Source of the DNA: Aotearoamyces nothofagi
Lineage: Eukaryota; Ascomycota; Leotiomycetes; Leotiales; Tympanidaceae
DNA: 64,000 nt
Reading direction: 5' to 3'
Assembly (NCBI GenBank): GCA_015345905.1
Contig: JADDTR010000004.1
Coordinates: forward strand, 1,350,945 to 1,414,944
The notes below the pieces were generated by a model that did no database searches, was not told the DNA's origin, and worked only from the letters and a program-made list of their open reading frames with translations. The position numbers and the translations under genes are program-made. Positions within the stretch are counted from its first letter, which is position 1. Each line of letters opens with the position of its first letter. This document shows, piece by piece, positions 1-10,374 of the stretch.

Positions 1-594
1 CTTCTGATACATACTTGTGGGGCCATAGTAGACACGTGATCCTACTAGCTATCAATTTCTGTAATTGAGATGGAAGATGAAAAAGAGGCATGTACCTTCA
101 GGAGTAATCTCCAAGGTCATAGTAGACATCCGTGATGAACCACTATAGTCAAACGTAGGCTGGGTACCGACTTGGTTCTGGTTTATCGGGAGATGATCCT
201 CAAACGCGAAATTGTCCAAGAGAACGTCACGTTCTTCATTTGACGCGATTTTGAGCCTCCGTACCAAGGACTCGTACGAAGCAACTTGCTCCTCAAGCGC
301 GACGACATAGCTTCGACCTGCCGGACGTCTCTTGCTATCGTCTTCACGAAACTTGCATTCCGCACCAACGGCCGTGCAGGTGTTGCACGGATAGACGCGA
401 TTACATCTACTCTAGAAGGCAAGGTAGGTTAGAAACAGGCAGTTTCCTAACACGGAAGTTTTATATTTCACCTACCTTGCGAAGCTGGCAGCGCTGACAC
501 CTGCATAGTGAGTTAGCTAGGGCTAGGGCGGTATCGGACAATGCAGATCACGAGGCCTTCGGAGCACGTACGATATCCGCTTTCTCCCTTCCAT
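1..594 (-). CDS. Zn(II)2Cys6 transcription factor, N-terminal part (runs off the window)
   Basis: Four exons can be read: 594-572, 500-476, 411-96 and 44-1, the last continuing beyond the window. Joining them gives a start MEGRKRIS followed by a perfect CX2CX6CX5CX2CX6C zinc cluster (CQRC, then Cys before NRVYP, then CNTC, then Cys before KF), a short linker and a coiled-coil-like LEEQVASYESLVRRL segment. The last visible exon encodes RVYYGPTS, which matches the RYYGPTS motif that opens the regulatory middle region in many fungal Zn2Cys6 activators. The zinc cluster itself is split by two introns (571-501, with a GCTAAC branch site, and 475-412). A third intron at 95-45 is chosen because its acceptor restores the YYGPTS frame. 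This is a nuclear DNA-binding regulator; the target pathway is unknown because the partner genes lie outside the window. Confidence 0.8.
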
Positions 595-1205
595 CCCGCG
601 ATGTTAACGGAACTGATGGCCGCCGTGATTTCATTTGTTCTATAGTAAGAGGAGGTCTCCTGGACGTGGAGTATATATGATGTACAGGTCCGGTCCTGAT
701 ATGGAATCAGGGTCTCAGGGTATCCATACTAGCGTCTTTGCCTGAAAAGAAAACTTTAGGCACCAAACTCGGCGAAAGTCCGGAAGCTACGCTCCCTGTT
801 ATAAGTCACATGACTCAACCCCTTCAATATCATTGAGCCTATCTGCGGTGTATCGACAAGTCTATAGGTAGTAACGAGAGGCCGATCTTCTTGATGAGTT
901 GAATTACTCAATATGTAGTTCGGATAATTTTATGGAGTTTGTTAGCTTATCACCTCCCTGGCAGAACCATCAAGGTAAGACTATAGAAACGACAATAGTG
1001 AATACAGCACAAAAGCCTAAACTATCCTAATCTTACAATTGGAATTCCATTTCCAATCGCAGTGCCTAAAAGCACCTGGCGTTGTCCAGTTGTCCTTTAT
1101 TTCGACAACTCCCATACTCAAAACTTTTACTCAACCCCATCATTCCCCACTATCAATACATCCATTTCAACACCCACCCCCAACAAATCCTTAATCTCCA
1201 TTACA
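595..1205. other. Divergent intergenic region
   Basis: This stretch separates the leftward zinc-cluster gene from the rightward SANT-like gene and must hold both promoters. The last 150 bases before the ATG at 1206 are C/A/T-rich, like a fungal 5' leader. I see no gene in it. Confidence 0.5.
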
Positions 1206-2130
1206 ATGGCCCCAACTCGAACTCTCGAAGAGGCTCCAAGAATATCCTTCACCAACTGGGTGCTTGGTGGCTCTCTTGTCACCACCTCCTCTGCTTCTAG
1301 ACTCCGCAAGTCTTCGGCAGTTGCCAAGCAATCACGCCCAAAGGAGAATCCAAAAGAAGACGTACGTACCAATTAAGGATCACCCAGTCTTGCAATTATA
1401 CTAAATGCTTTACCTTGACCTTACTGACAACCACGCTTACATCTCACCATCCCAGAAACCACCTGATGCTCCCAAGGCTGAGTCTCTCAAGCCAGAAGAC
1501 GCAAAACCTGCAGAAGAAGCAAAACCCACCGAAGAAAAACCAGAAGAAGAGAAAGCCGAAGAACCCAAGCCTGATGACCCCAAGCCTGACGAACCCATAC
1601 CAACCAGCTCTACCGAAGCCACAAAAGACCCACCCCCACCCACCACCGCAGACAAAAAGGACGAGAGCGCCAGCGGCTGGACTTCGACCCAAGACGCCTC
1701 GATATTGCAGCTCAAAAGCGAGAACCGCAGTTGGAAAATCATCAGCCAGGCCGTCGGTGCGACCAAAGACCAAGTCCGCGAGCGCTTCAAAGAACTCTCT
1801 GCTTCTGCCAAGTCTGATGCTGCTGTACCTGCAGCAGATGAGCAGAAAGCGGATGCTGGCGGAGGCGAGGAGGACGCGGGGAAGAAGGTAGTGGAGGATA
1901 AGGGGAGTGAGGAAGAGGAGAAGGTGAAGGAGGGGGAGGGGGATCCGGTGGACACGGAGAGGAGATTGAAGGCGGATGCGATCTGGACAAAGGAGGACTG
2001 CGAGATGTTGGAGATGCTAGAGGCGAGACATACAGAGCAGAAATGGATGCAGATCCAAGCGTCCTTCTACAATTTGACGGGGAGGATGGTGATTGCCGAG
2101 ATTATCCAGAAGAAGTTCATGGACGGTTGA
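1206..2130 (+). CDS. SANT/Myb-like acidic nuclear protein (hypothetical)
   Basis: Two exons, 1206-1361 and 1456-2130, with a GTACGT..CCCAG intron, encode 275-276 aa. Residues ~55-100 are a proline/glutamate/lysine-rich low-complexity tract. Residues ~105-150 look like a Myb/SANT helix bundle with spaced tryptophans (GWTSTQD, SWKII, then KDQVRERFKEL). A very acidic Lys/Glu stretch follows. The C-terminal ~55 residues (AIWTKEDCEMLEML ... KWMQIQASFYNLTG) look like a second Myb-type repeat. Such proteins are usually chromatin or transcription associated. No enzyme motif is visible. The upstream in-frame ATG at 1062 would add 48 unconserved-looking residues, so I take the ATG at 1206 with ACAATGG context. 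The family is an inference from the tryptophan spacing; the exact role is unknown. Confidence 0.7.
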
Positions 2131-2452
2131 TGCACTAGGCGTTGAGGATAAAATGAGAAAGGTAGTCAAGGGTTTGCACTGCAAGTTAAAGGTTGAAGAA
2201 CAGGAGCTCGGGATTATCATCTGAAATTTTGCTTCCAATTAACTTCGAACTAGAACGCAATAAATGCAAGAAGTATTGAGACAGCCACCGCTTTTTGATG
2301 CAGGGGCCCATGAAGTGTAGATAGTATACAGTATGTAAAAATCAACGCCAAGCTATGCTTCCTTTAACCGAAATGATAATACAATCAGCGATTCGAGATG
2401 CTGGTCTATCACACTTGTGCTAAGATTGTTTATATTAACCGTTGCCGAGTAT
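2131..2452. other. Convergent 3' intergenic region
   Basis: The stretch lies between the tails of two convergent genes. It is AT-rich with AATAAA-like sequence near 2260 (gcaataaatgc), which may serve the upstream gene as a poly(A) signal. Nothing else is visible. Confidence 0.4.
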
Positions 2453-3427
2453 TTAAATCGGATTGTCCATCCCTGGACTCGTTATATTCAATTTTGCCGC
2501 CGATGCGGTATTTATTCTCGGGGTTGACTTAGTTCCCGAACTGCTCATGCCAGAAGTCCCACCGGGAGTTCCAGATCCTAAACCTCTCTTCATCATTCGT
2601 CCAAGAACACCGACTAATTCTGCCGCATCCTCAAACATGTCGTCATCCATTCCTTCTTGTGCATTGTATACTTCTGCAATGGCTGTTTTGGCTAGTTTTC
2701 GTGATGCGTCTCCATCATGCATGCAGTCGTAAAGGAAAGCTGCAAACTCCAGTTTAACAGATAGCCGAAGTGGATGGCTGCCCCAGAGAAGTCTTTCAGC
2801 GAGCTGCGAAGCTTCCTGAAATGATGCTAACGCCGTTGGTATATAGTCGCGAGCTGGTAGGAGGAAATTTGCCGCAGGCTGTGCAGGGTTGGTATCAATG
2901 CCTGTCTGAGTGCCACCAACCGGTCCACCTTCCATGGGATGTGGCGGTTGGACAGAACTTGCTCTTGGTTCTAATTCTGGAAAACCTCGATCTGGTGCTT
3001 TCCCTTTATCTCGCCTCACATCCCTAGGAGAAGCTAGTCCCGGTGGGGTTGTCACAGCTTTAGGAAACGATACTTGGTTAATACTCGGGTGATTGTGGAA
3101 TAGGACAAAGATGTGATAAAAGCTTGCTCTAAGTTTGTATGAGAGGACCTTGAGTTCCCCAAAACTCGTAACCATGGGAATAATATATTGCTCAACGATC
3201 ACAAGGCCCTCTCTGGAAAGCCAGATGATATGGAAATAGAGGTCAAGTGATTTTGTTGCACGAGTCGGGTCCAGTTTGCGCAGCTTACGTGCACGAACGA
3301 GCTGCTTTGACAGTACGACTGATAGACCGAGGATCTTGAAGAGCATTGATGAGAGTAAAGGGTTGTCGTTACCGATGTTCTTGGCGAATTGACCAAGAAA
3401 CTTCTGATCTACCTCCGAGGATGCCAT
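2453..3427 (-). CDS. Divergent 14-3-3-like helical protein
   Basis: A single exon encodes 324 aa. The N-terminal ~115 residues are almost wholly helical (KFLGQFAKNIG, SSMLFKILGLSVVLSKQLV, SLDLYFHIIWLSREGLVIVEQYI). A Pro/Gly-rich disordered insert lies at ~125-195. Residues ~195-275 (YIPTALASFQEASQLAERLL, HPLRLSVKLEFAAFLYDCM, AKTAIAEVYN, FEDAAELVGVLGRMM) recall the last helices of 14-3-3 proteins, where HPLRLGLALNFSVF and the helix carrying DSTLIMQLLRD occupy the same order. The C-terminal ~45 residues are Ser/Gly/Thr-rich. Annotation pipelines place proteins of this look in the 14-3-3 family, but the canonical phosphopeptide-binding Lys/Arg/Tyr set is not obviously complete. It is therefore best treated as a 14-3-3-like adaptor of uncertain binding ability. 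Its 5' leader probably extends into 3428-3700. Confidence 0.6.
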   Translation of the reverse strand: MASSEVDQKFLGQFAKNIGNDNPLLSSMLFKILGLSVVLSKQLVRARKLRKLDPTRATKSLDLYFHIIWLSREGLVIVEQYIIPMVTSFGELKVLSYKLRASFYHIFVLFHNHPSINQVSFPKAVTTPPGLASPRDVRRDKGKAPDRGFPELEPRASSVQPPHPMEGGPVGGTQTGIDTNPAQPAANFLLPARDYIPTALASFQEASQLAERLLWGSHPLRLSVKLEFAAFLYDCMHDGDASRKLAKTAIAEVYNAQEGMDDDMFEDAAELVGVLGRMMKRGLGSGTPGGTSGMSSSGTKSTPRINTASAAKLNITSPGMDNPI

Positions 3428-6400
3428 AGGTTCTTGGAATTCAGAAGATGTGTACCCTCCTAGTAACCGGCAACTGAGAAAATGTTCGGCTTCTCGAATT
3501 GTGGCTACGGGCTAGAGCAAGTGGGGGAAAATATGACCTAGGCTGCTTGAAATGGGAGCGACGAGGACTAATGTTATCGTTAGTAGATCTCCGGATATAT
3601 CCAAGTCTAATTATTTCGCAGGTTTCCGGGCTCGACGACGTGTAGCTGCCAGCCCTACGAAGCAAGATATAAAGCAACTTACCAATAGACACAATTCACC
3701 AAACTCCTGCTTAATCGATCTATCTGCCTGATCTGCCTTCTAAAACGAATGTGGATAGCTAAACTGGCTTGGGGGTGAAAATGCAACAGCAATACACGGC
3801 TTTACCGATCCCTGAAAATGCTTGTTCGAAGTATATGATACAGTGCGCCGATGCCTGAGTTCATTGGGGGAGCAGGAGGTAGAGCAAATCGACGCTGTCG
3901 TGACAATTGAATGTCTATGATTTTCGAAAGATCGAAGGTGCTTTAGACTACGAGTAGGTGTTGAATGAGGCTGCACAGTATGCGAACCGCCCCCGCAAAA
4001 GCACACTGCTGATGTCAATGTCAGATGCTACCCAATTGAGCCAAATTGACAGCTGTCGTTGGGCATTCATTCACTGACCAGTATAGACAAGGCGAGAAAA
4101 CGTGACGGGCGCAGCTGAAGGGTGACGAGTTGGCTATCAAAGCCAATTGCGTCAACCAACGAGTTGCGGCCTCGAATAACTATAGCCTGAGATCCTCGTT
4201 CAAGGTGTTATTGAGCTGCGCACAAAACATCTCGTTCCGCGACGAAACAAGAGGATGACCGAGACCACCAAAAATTTCGAGGCTTGCAGGCGGCGGTGTA
4301 GAAATAAATGATAGTCTCAGGAATACCTTAGAAACGGACACGGATACCAAAGCCAACACCAGAAGACACCAGCAGCGATAAACAGCCCAATTGAGGTCGG
4401 AATCGACGGGCAATGGCCTAAAAACTTGGGATACAGCAACGAGGCATACAGTGAGAGATGGCTGGGACGACAATTGCTGGCGCAGAAGAACGAATGGACA
4501 GCGGATAAACGCGTCTACAGACAAATCGAACAGCACGGTTGACAAGAGGCAGCAAAACGGGCAGGCCTGGAGAAAAAGACACAGCACCGGGCCCAAGCCG
4601 CCTTCCCACTATTCGGGCCCCCGACTACTTACTGTGCAGTGATGCCGTGATGCTGCTGGATCGTACAACTTTGCACAGTCTAATCTGTGTTGGGCGTGGG
4701 AGCTGCATTGCCACGTCAAAGGTGCAGCAAGTCTCTCAGGACGGGACAATTCACGCGACGCGAACGAGTGCCTGAGCGACGGCCTTACACACAAGGCCGT
4801 GCCTGCCAGTCATGTGAGCCGCCCTGCTTTCTCTGGGCAGGAGCAGAGGGCAACAGGACGAGTTGCTCCTTTGCGGTGCATATCGGATGGAGGATTGGAT
4901 ACCGCATCGCATCTACATGCGTTCTTGCAGCTTCGCGATCTCGCAAACCATATCGGAATGCATCTGGCATGCGGGCAAGCTCATGGCATGCATTGCCCAC
5001 GGCGGGTATCCAATGGCAGCGACAGCAACGGCTAATTGGCAGCAGGGCGAAAAGGTGGTCCTCCCCCAAATAACTGCTTCTTTCAACGTCAACTGGCCCA
5101 ACCTCCCCCATTGCTCCTGTTAGACATCCTAGATGAGCTGGCCAACCGTGCCGTACAATACCTCTCTGCCAGCGCATCAACACTATCAGCAGCAGCCTTA
5201 TCCGATGTTTGGCCCTCAAATATGCGGCCTCCCCTCCGGTCACGTTATGGCTGGCCAGAAAGAAGAGGGAAAGCGCAAGAAAGAGCTGCAGTGTAGCTGC
5301 ACCTGCATGCTATGCCGTCGGCAAACAGCATTGAAGAGGACTGGCGGACTGGCGGTGTGACGCTGCAGAGGGATTGGCGGACCTCGGTTCACGACACCTT
5401 GCATGACGAACCCCTCTAGCTTTTCCGAAGAACTCCTCATAGAAATCCTGTAGCAGTAAGGCATATCTGCAACCTCGTGGTGCGAGTAGCAGATAGCATG
5501 TAGCACGTAGCACGGAGTACGTTCTTCTGTTGAAGATTGAAGAATGGATCCAGCCGGCAGAAGCCCAAAGCAGCAACCGCCTTACCAACGTATCTATATC
5601 TGCCTGACCCCTCGAACTTTTTGTTCAACAAAGCCTAACGGCGCCCAAAGGCTCAATGACTCCTCTCCTTCGTTGGGCCGCCCCTGTGACTTGTCATCCA
5701 CGTATGCTGCGTTTGTCTCCTATTCCAAATACTCCTCTCTGATTTCCTCTCTGTGTCGTCGTCCGTTGGATCTCCTTAATCACCGTCCATGCTTCCTTTT
5801 GTTTGTTCGATGCAGCCCTACAGCCCCCCGGCCGCAATACTCACTTCCCCGCCCGCTCCGACCAGCTGGGCATGTGCCGCCGATCAGACTCATCTTCCAT
5901 TCCGGTGGGGGCTCCTCACTCTTCTCCCGTCGTCGAAGTTTCATCGTTCCTCCGAGCAAACCATCTGTTTGTCATACCAAGCCTCGAATCGGCCCTGTCA
6001 GGATGGCCAGTAATCTCTAGCAAACGTTGTCGTACATTCTCGACGATCGCCCTCGCGCTGTTTCGTTGGAGAGCACAAGCAGGAAAATGACAGCGAGCTT
6101 ATGAAACTCGCTTCTTGTTGGAGAGCTGAGAGCAGAGAAGCCTACTCACATACTCATGCCATGCTATGCTCGCGTGTCCGTTTTTGAGGCAGGTAGTCCC
6201 GTATGACGGTTTGACTTTCTTTGATTCCTCTTAATGAGGCGGAGAGCCTTGGCCCTCTTATAAGAATCGCCTGGTGAGTCCCCTTTTGAGGTGTCAGCTT
6301 TTCTATACAGGCATAGAACGAGTATCATCAACCAACTACAGAACACATCTATCTCACCTAAGCAGACGCTGCATCCATACATCATCTGTGCCTAGCAAAA

Positions 6401-6574
6401 AGCTCTGCTACAACCCACGCCGCACTACAGCTATACCGGCATCCACGTCAGCTCGCCAGTTATCATCCCTATTACCGTTTGCGAATCAACATTCGAGCGC
6501 TCCACTTGTCTCCTTGCATCTACCACATCACGTGCCATCTGCCACTGCAAACCGTAGCCGCAAATCTATTCACC
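3428..6574. other. 3.1 kb gene-free region
   Basis: No open frame here has fungal coding character. All are shorter than ~160 codons, overlap on both strands and lack recognisable motifs or splice-joined partners. The part nearest 3427 is probably 5' leader of the 14-3-3-like gene. The pyrimidine-rich 5600-6574 stretch is probably the long promoter and 5' leader of the small Cys-rich gene at 6575. Short direct repeats (a tagcacgtagcac type) lie near 5490-5520. I see no tRNA or other structured RNA. Confidence 0.5.
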
Positions 6575-6805
6575 ATGTGCGATTTCTACGCCCACATCTA
6601 CACATGCAATCATGTCCACCATGCCCTAGGTCGCTACTGCAACGCCGCTGCACTGATCCAGACACCGTGCAAGCAGAAGAAGATATGGCAGACGATCCGC
6701 GTCCCGGAGCCTTGCGAGGACTGCGGGCCTGATGTCGAGGTCGAGAAGACGACTGTCAAGACTGTCAAGGCGCGAGCAGTGGGGAAGCCGCGGGGAAGAC
6801 GATGA
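6575..6805 (+). CDS. Small cysteine-rich protein of the fungal MCDF type, 76 aa
   Basis: The frame from ATG 6575 (context CACCATG, a strong fungal start) to 6805 encodes 76 aa. It begins MCDFYAHIYTCNHVHHALG, has cysteines at regular spacing (CDF, CNH, YCN, PCK, CEDCG) and ends in a basic tail (KARAVGKPRGRR). Many filamentous ascomycetes carry short unstudied proteins with an N-terminal MC-D/E-F-x(5-7)-C-x-H motif, which suggests metal (zinc) binding. An in-frame upstream ATG at 6479 would add 32 residues of low-complexity leader and is less likely. It has no signal peptide, so a cytosolic or nuclear location is likely. The function is unknown. It is preceded by an unusually long gene-free region. 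Confidence 0.65.
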   Translation: MCDFYAHIYTCNHVHHALGRYCNAAALIQTPCKQKKIWQTIRVPEPCEDCGPDVEVEKTTVKTVKARAVGKPRGRR

Positions 6806-7098
6806 ATAGCAGGTAGGAAGGGATGGATGTAAGGGGCTGATTCGTTCAAATAGGTTGACAGACGGGTTAGAAATATGCAGAAAGGTATTATTGCTTTTGG
6901 TTGTGCTGTATTATCATATAAATTTAGGGTAACCTATGGAGTACGAGGCGCGTGAACCGGTGCTTTACCTGACTGGTAGATAAGGATAGCTATGAACTTA
7001 TGACATTCACTTTTCTCATTTTTCTCAACCTGGTATGATTGCACGACAATAATATTTGCTTGGTATCATCTTTATGACTCAGCAGCACGCCTAAAGCA

Positions 7099-9585
7099 CT
7101 AAGCACCTCCCTTCTTCCTTGTTCTTCTCATTGAACGCTTCTTCGCAATAATTTGCTGTCTTCTAGCAAGACGTCCTTCCTCTCCTGGTGGGAATCCTGG
7201 CTTGAATTTGGATGTATCAACACCAGCCTGCCCGGGTTTACCCTTGGCTGCCGGACCTTTACGATCTCCACCCTCATCTCCGTCACGCTTTCTCTTCGTG
7301 CCTTGCTGGCGATCGCCAAACTTTCCCTTTCCGGCAGAGTCACGGGGCTTGCCTTTATTATCACCCGGCCGTCCCTTGGCGCCTGGTTTCATACCCTTCC
7401 TTGTCTTCGCCATTAAGGCATCACGTCCCAGCACCTTCTTATCCCCTTCAGCTTCGCCCTTCTCCCTTGCTGCAAGAACTTCCTGACTTCTCAGACGTGC
7501 TTTTGCTTCCCGCTCCTTCCGTCTGTCCACAACCTGTGCGTTCTCAATCGCAAATTCAACAATTAGCCTTTGTTTCTTGCCAGTGCTGCTCTCAAGGGCG
7601 TGTCCATTCAACCACCGTAGTCCCATTAGAGCCCAGCGATGAGAGCTGTACTCGATGAATCCGTATCCACGACTCCGTCCCGCTCCGCTGTCTTCGGACA
7701 CCTTGGCGCCTTCACGACCTTCGAAGACAATCTTAGATTGACGGACTATACCCTTGCCTTTTGCTTTGCGCTGTTTCTCAGCTTCACGCATGACATCACC
7801 ACCTCTGGCTTCCTCTTCCTTTGAGAGTTGCTCACGAATACCGGTCTTTACGTCCTTGGCAAATCCTACAACGGCTTCACGGGCAAGAGCCTTCAGGTCC
7901 TTGGATGTAATGTTTCGAGGAAGATTTCGAATTGATAGTCGAGTAAGACTCAAATGAAGAGTTGGGTTGTTTTGAATGAGCTTCTTTCGCTGCATGGCAC
8001 TGTCCTCTCGCATCTTGACTTCTGAAGGTGCAAGCATCTCGTAGAGCGCAGTTCCAGCAGCAACAGTACCTTCAGAGAGAAGATAAAGCCTACGCTTATC
8101 CTTGTCCCGGTTGTCTCTGAAATTTGTACCCTGCTCGGTCAACTTCACAGCCTGTTCTCGCTCAACTGCATGAGCGACTTGTAAGATACGACCGTCAATT
8201 GTGTACAGCCCAGCAGTGTCAGCACTCTCATCCTCTAGAATGGAGTGCTTGACTCCAGGCGCAGTGCCATCACTTTTCTTTGTAGCGTTCGCGCCAGTTG
8301 GCTGATATCGAGGTGCGCCTTTAACACATTTGTCTGCATCTTCTACATTGAAGAAGCATACGAAACCGGTGCCTTTGGGGCGATCAGTCGCGCGGTCCAT
8401 CACAACCCGAGCATAGCGAACAGGTCCAAATTGCATGAAATGTTCCTTAAGATCTGCATCAAGGGTTGTGAAGGGTAGGTTCCGGACGAATAAGGTAGAA
8501 GAGTTATCAGTGATAAATTGTGACTTGCGTCGTGCAGCCTCTGCAGCAGCTTCAGTGGCGGCTTCATCTTCTGAAACATCCTCATCAGGTTCCTCCTGTC
8601 CGGTAAGTTCCTCTTCTTCGTCTTCGTCTTCATTCTCATTCAATCCCTCTTCATCATCCTCGTCCTCGGACTCCAATTCATTGAAATGGTTCTTGAAAAA
8701 GTTCGCAACATCGGCATTAGTATCGTTTGGATCAGTATCATCCTTATCAGCCACGTCTTTCATAGGCGTGTCATCCTCGGCCTCGCTAGCATCATCAACG
8801 TTCACATTGGCGCCTTTGGCTCCGCCCGCACTTTTCTGTCCCTCCCAGACATCCTTTTCAACTGCCCAATCTACAGCCAATGTTCTGCCATCCACCAGAT
8901 TCCCGTTGATAGCAGCAAGAGCCTTCTCAGCATTTTTGCGGCCTCTCATGACCACAAATCCAAACCCAGCCTGTGTGTCCTTAACTTTAGGTAGAGTTGC
9001 ATGCTTAACTTTCCCAAACTTTTGAAAGAGAGCCGTCAGCTGCTCTGTAGTCTTAATGCTCCACGGTAAGTTTCGGATGATCAGCTTGGGTGGCTTTCGA
9101 GCTTCGGCCATTTGGTCTGACCTGGCTTTCTTTGTAGCGGCTGCCTCTGCAGTGATTGTGCTGGTACGTTTTCCACCAGCGCCACCTTTACCTTCAACAT
9201 CTCGTTGTCTCGGCTCCGCAATCTCGACCTTCAGTTTTCGTCCTTGGAACGAATGGCCATGGAATTCTTCTTTTGCACGCTCCGCATCTTCTGCATCAGC
9301 GAACGTGACAAAGCCATAGCCTTTAGATTGCTTCGTTTCCGGATCAAGAACAACCGTGGCATGCTTCAAGGGGTAGTTTTCCGAAAAGAGCTGAGTTAGA
9401 GCTTCACTAGTTACAGTGGTTGGCAGAGATCGAACAAAGAGCGAGCGTCGAGCAGAAGCGTTTGTTTCTTTGCGAGGCTTTTTAGAAGGACCATTGGAAC
9501 TTAGTGGCACATCGTTGTCGGATTGAGATGTTACAACTGCATCTCCTTCTTCAGAAAGGCGTTGCCTTTTACGTCGTTCGCCCAT
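7099..9585 (-). CDS. NOP4: Nucleolar RNA-binding protein Nop4 (RBM28 homologue), four RRMs
   Basis: A single exon encodes 828 aa. The order of domains is diagnostic: RRM1 at ~47-125 (RNP2-like LFVRSLP, RNP1 KGYGFVTF), RRM2 at ~165-240 (LIIRNLPW, AGFGFVVM), a long Asp/Glu-rich stretch at ~265-345, RRM3 at ~360-470 (LFVRNLPF, KGTGFVCF, with an insertion before its last strand), RRM4 at ~550-690 (LSIRNLP, RGYGFIEY), and a Lys/Arg/Gly-rich C-terminus ending KKRSMRRTRKKGGA. Yeast Nop4 has the same four-RRM layout and is required for 27S pre-rRNA processing and 60S subunit assembly in the nucleolus, so I infer that role here. The gene diverges from MED19 across ~790 bp. Confidence 0.9.
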   Translation of the reverse strand: MGERRKRQRLSEEGDAVVTSQSDNDVPLSSNGPSKKPRKETNASARRSLFVRSLPTTVTSEALTQLFSENYPLKHATVVLDPETKQSKGYGFVTFADAEDAERAKEEFHGHSFQGRKLKVEIAEPRQRDVEGKGGAGGKRTSTITAEAAATKKARSDQMAEARKPPKLIIRNLPWSIKTTEQLTALFQKFGKVKHATLPKVKDTQAGFGFVVMRGRKNAEKALAAINGNLVDGRTLAVDWAVEKDVWEGQKSAGGAKGANVNVDDASEAEDDTPMKDVADKDDTDPNDTNADVANFFKNHFNELESEDEDDEEGLNENEDEDEEEELTGQEEPDEDVSEDEAATEAAAEAARRKSQFITDNSSTLFVRNLPFTTLDADLKEHFMQFGPVRYARVVMDRATDRPKGTGFVCFFNVEDADKCVKGAPRYQPTGANATKKSDGTAPGVKHSILEDESADTAGLYTIDGRILQVAHAVEREQAVKLTEQGTNFRDNRDKDKRRLYLLSEGTVAAGTALYEMLAPSEVKMREDSAMQRKKLIQNNPTLHLSLTRLSIRNLPRNITSKDLKALAREAVVGFAKDVKTGIREQLSKEEEARGGDVMREAEKQRKAKGKGIVRQSKIVFEGREGAKVSEDSGAGRSRGYGFIEYSSHRWALMGLRWLNGHALESSTGKKQRLIVEFAIENAQVVDRRKEREAKARLRSQEVLAAREKGEAEGDKKVLGRDALMAKTRKGMKPGAKGRPGDNKGKPRDSAGKGKFGDRQQGTKRKRDGDEGGDRKGPAAKGKPGQAGVDTSKFKPGFPPGEEGRLARRQQIIAKKRSMRRTRKKGGA

Positions 9586-10374
9586 GTTGAGCTATTGTCA
9601 AAATATTTCTCGACCTTGACTCTCCAAAACTTTCAAGAAAAAGTTCCCAAGTCACAAAATAATTACAGGGAGGGCTAAACCCGATAACGGCTAGCGTAGA
9701 TATATGTTACGATAGCGAATCTTCAATGATTCGCTAGGATGCAATTGGTAGGAGATGATTTAGAGTAGTATTTCCATGAAAATCAAAGGCTGATTGAAGT
9801 GAACCGGATAATTATGTTTGTAGTTAAGAGAGCAATATTACAATGCCTCTGCTTTGGATTCCCTTGGACCCAACTGAGGATGTTTGAGTGACATTGTCTG
9901 ATTGTAGCACGTGATAAGCCTCGGCGCCAAGGCTACGGATAAGCGAGTCTCGCCCTTGAAGAAAGAACCGGGCGATTATTCAACCTCTCTCTTACAGTTC
10001 TTGACTCCAACAACTTCAACTTACTCACGACCAGCAGGGAACCCCGTCTACGTACTCGATACCGTGCGGCCAACATTCTTTTGATAACAATACATAGTCT
10101 TGCATGCGATAGAGGTCTAATCTGTTGACGGGTCGTTGGTGGTGCGACCGGTCGCGGCAATCCTCCAAACCTCTCGGACGACGTCGTTGGATCGAGTTCA
10201 CTCGAAGATTCGACTCTCCTCGATACTGCAGACTTACTGGTGAAATCACACCACTCGACAGATAGCTTTATCGATACGAGGAGGGTTACGAACCCTTCGT
10301 TTAACAACTCACTTTCACCTCACCTTCGTTACAATCTGAATCTGAACCTTTACGCCGCCAGTGGGTCATCGCTG
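9586..10374. promoter_or_regulatory. Divergent NOP4/MED19 promoter region
   Basis: The stretch must carry both promoters of two housekeeping genes. A CACGTG E-box (gcacgtgata) lies at ~9908. The frame running into MED19 stays open upstream to an ATG at 10240, so the true MED19 start could be there. I see no other gene. Confidence 0.5.

Noticed and set aside
5544-6020. 158-codon frame
   Set aside because: Pyrimidine-rich leader-like sequence, Ser/Pro/Arg-biased translation, no motif and no sensible extension.
8435-9025. 196-codon Ser-rich plus frame
   Set aside because: Antisense of the acidic region of NOP4.
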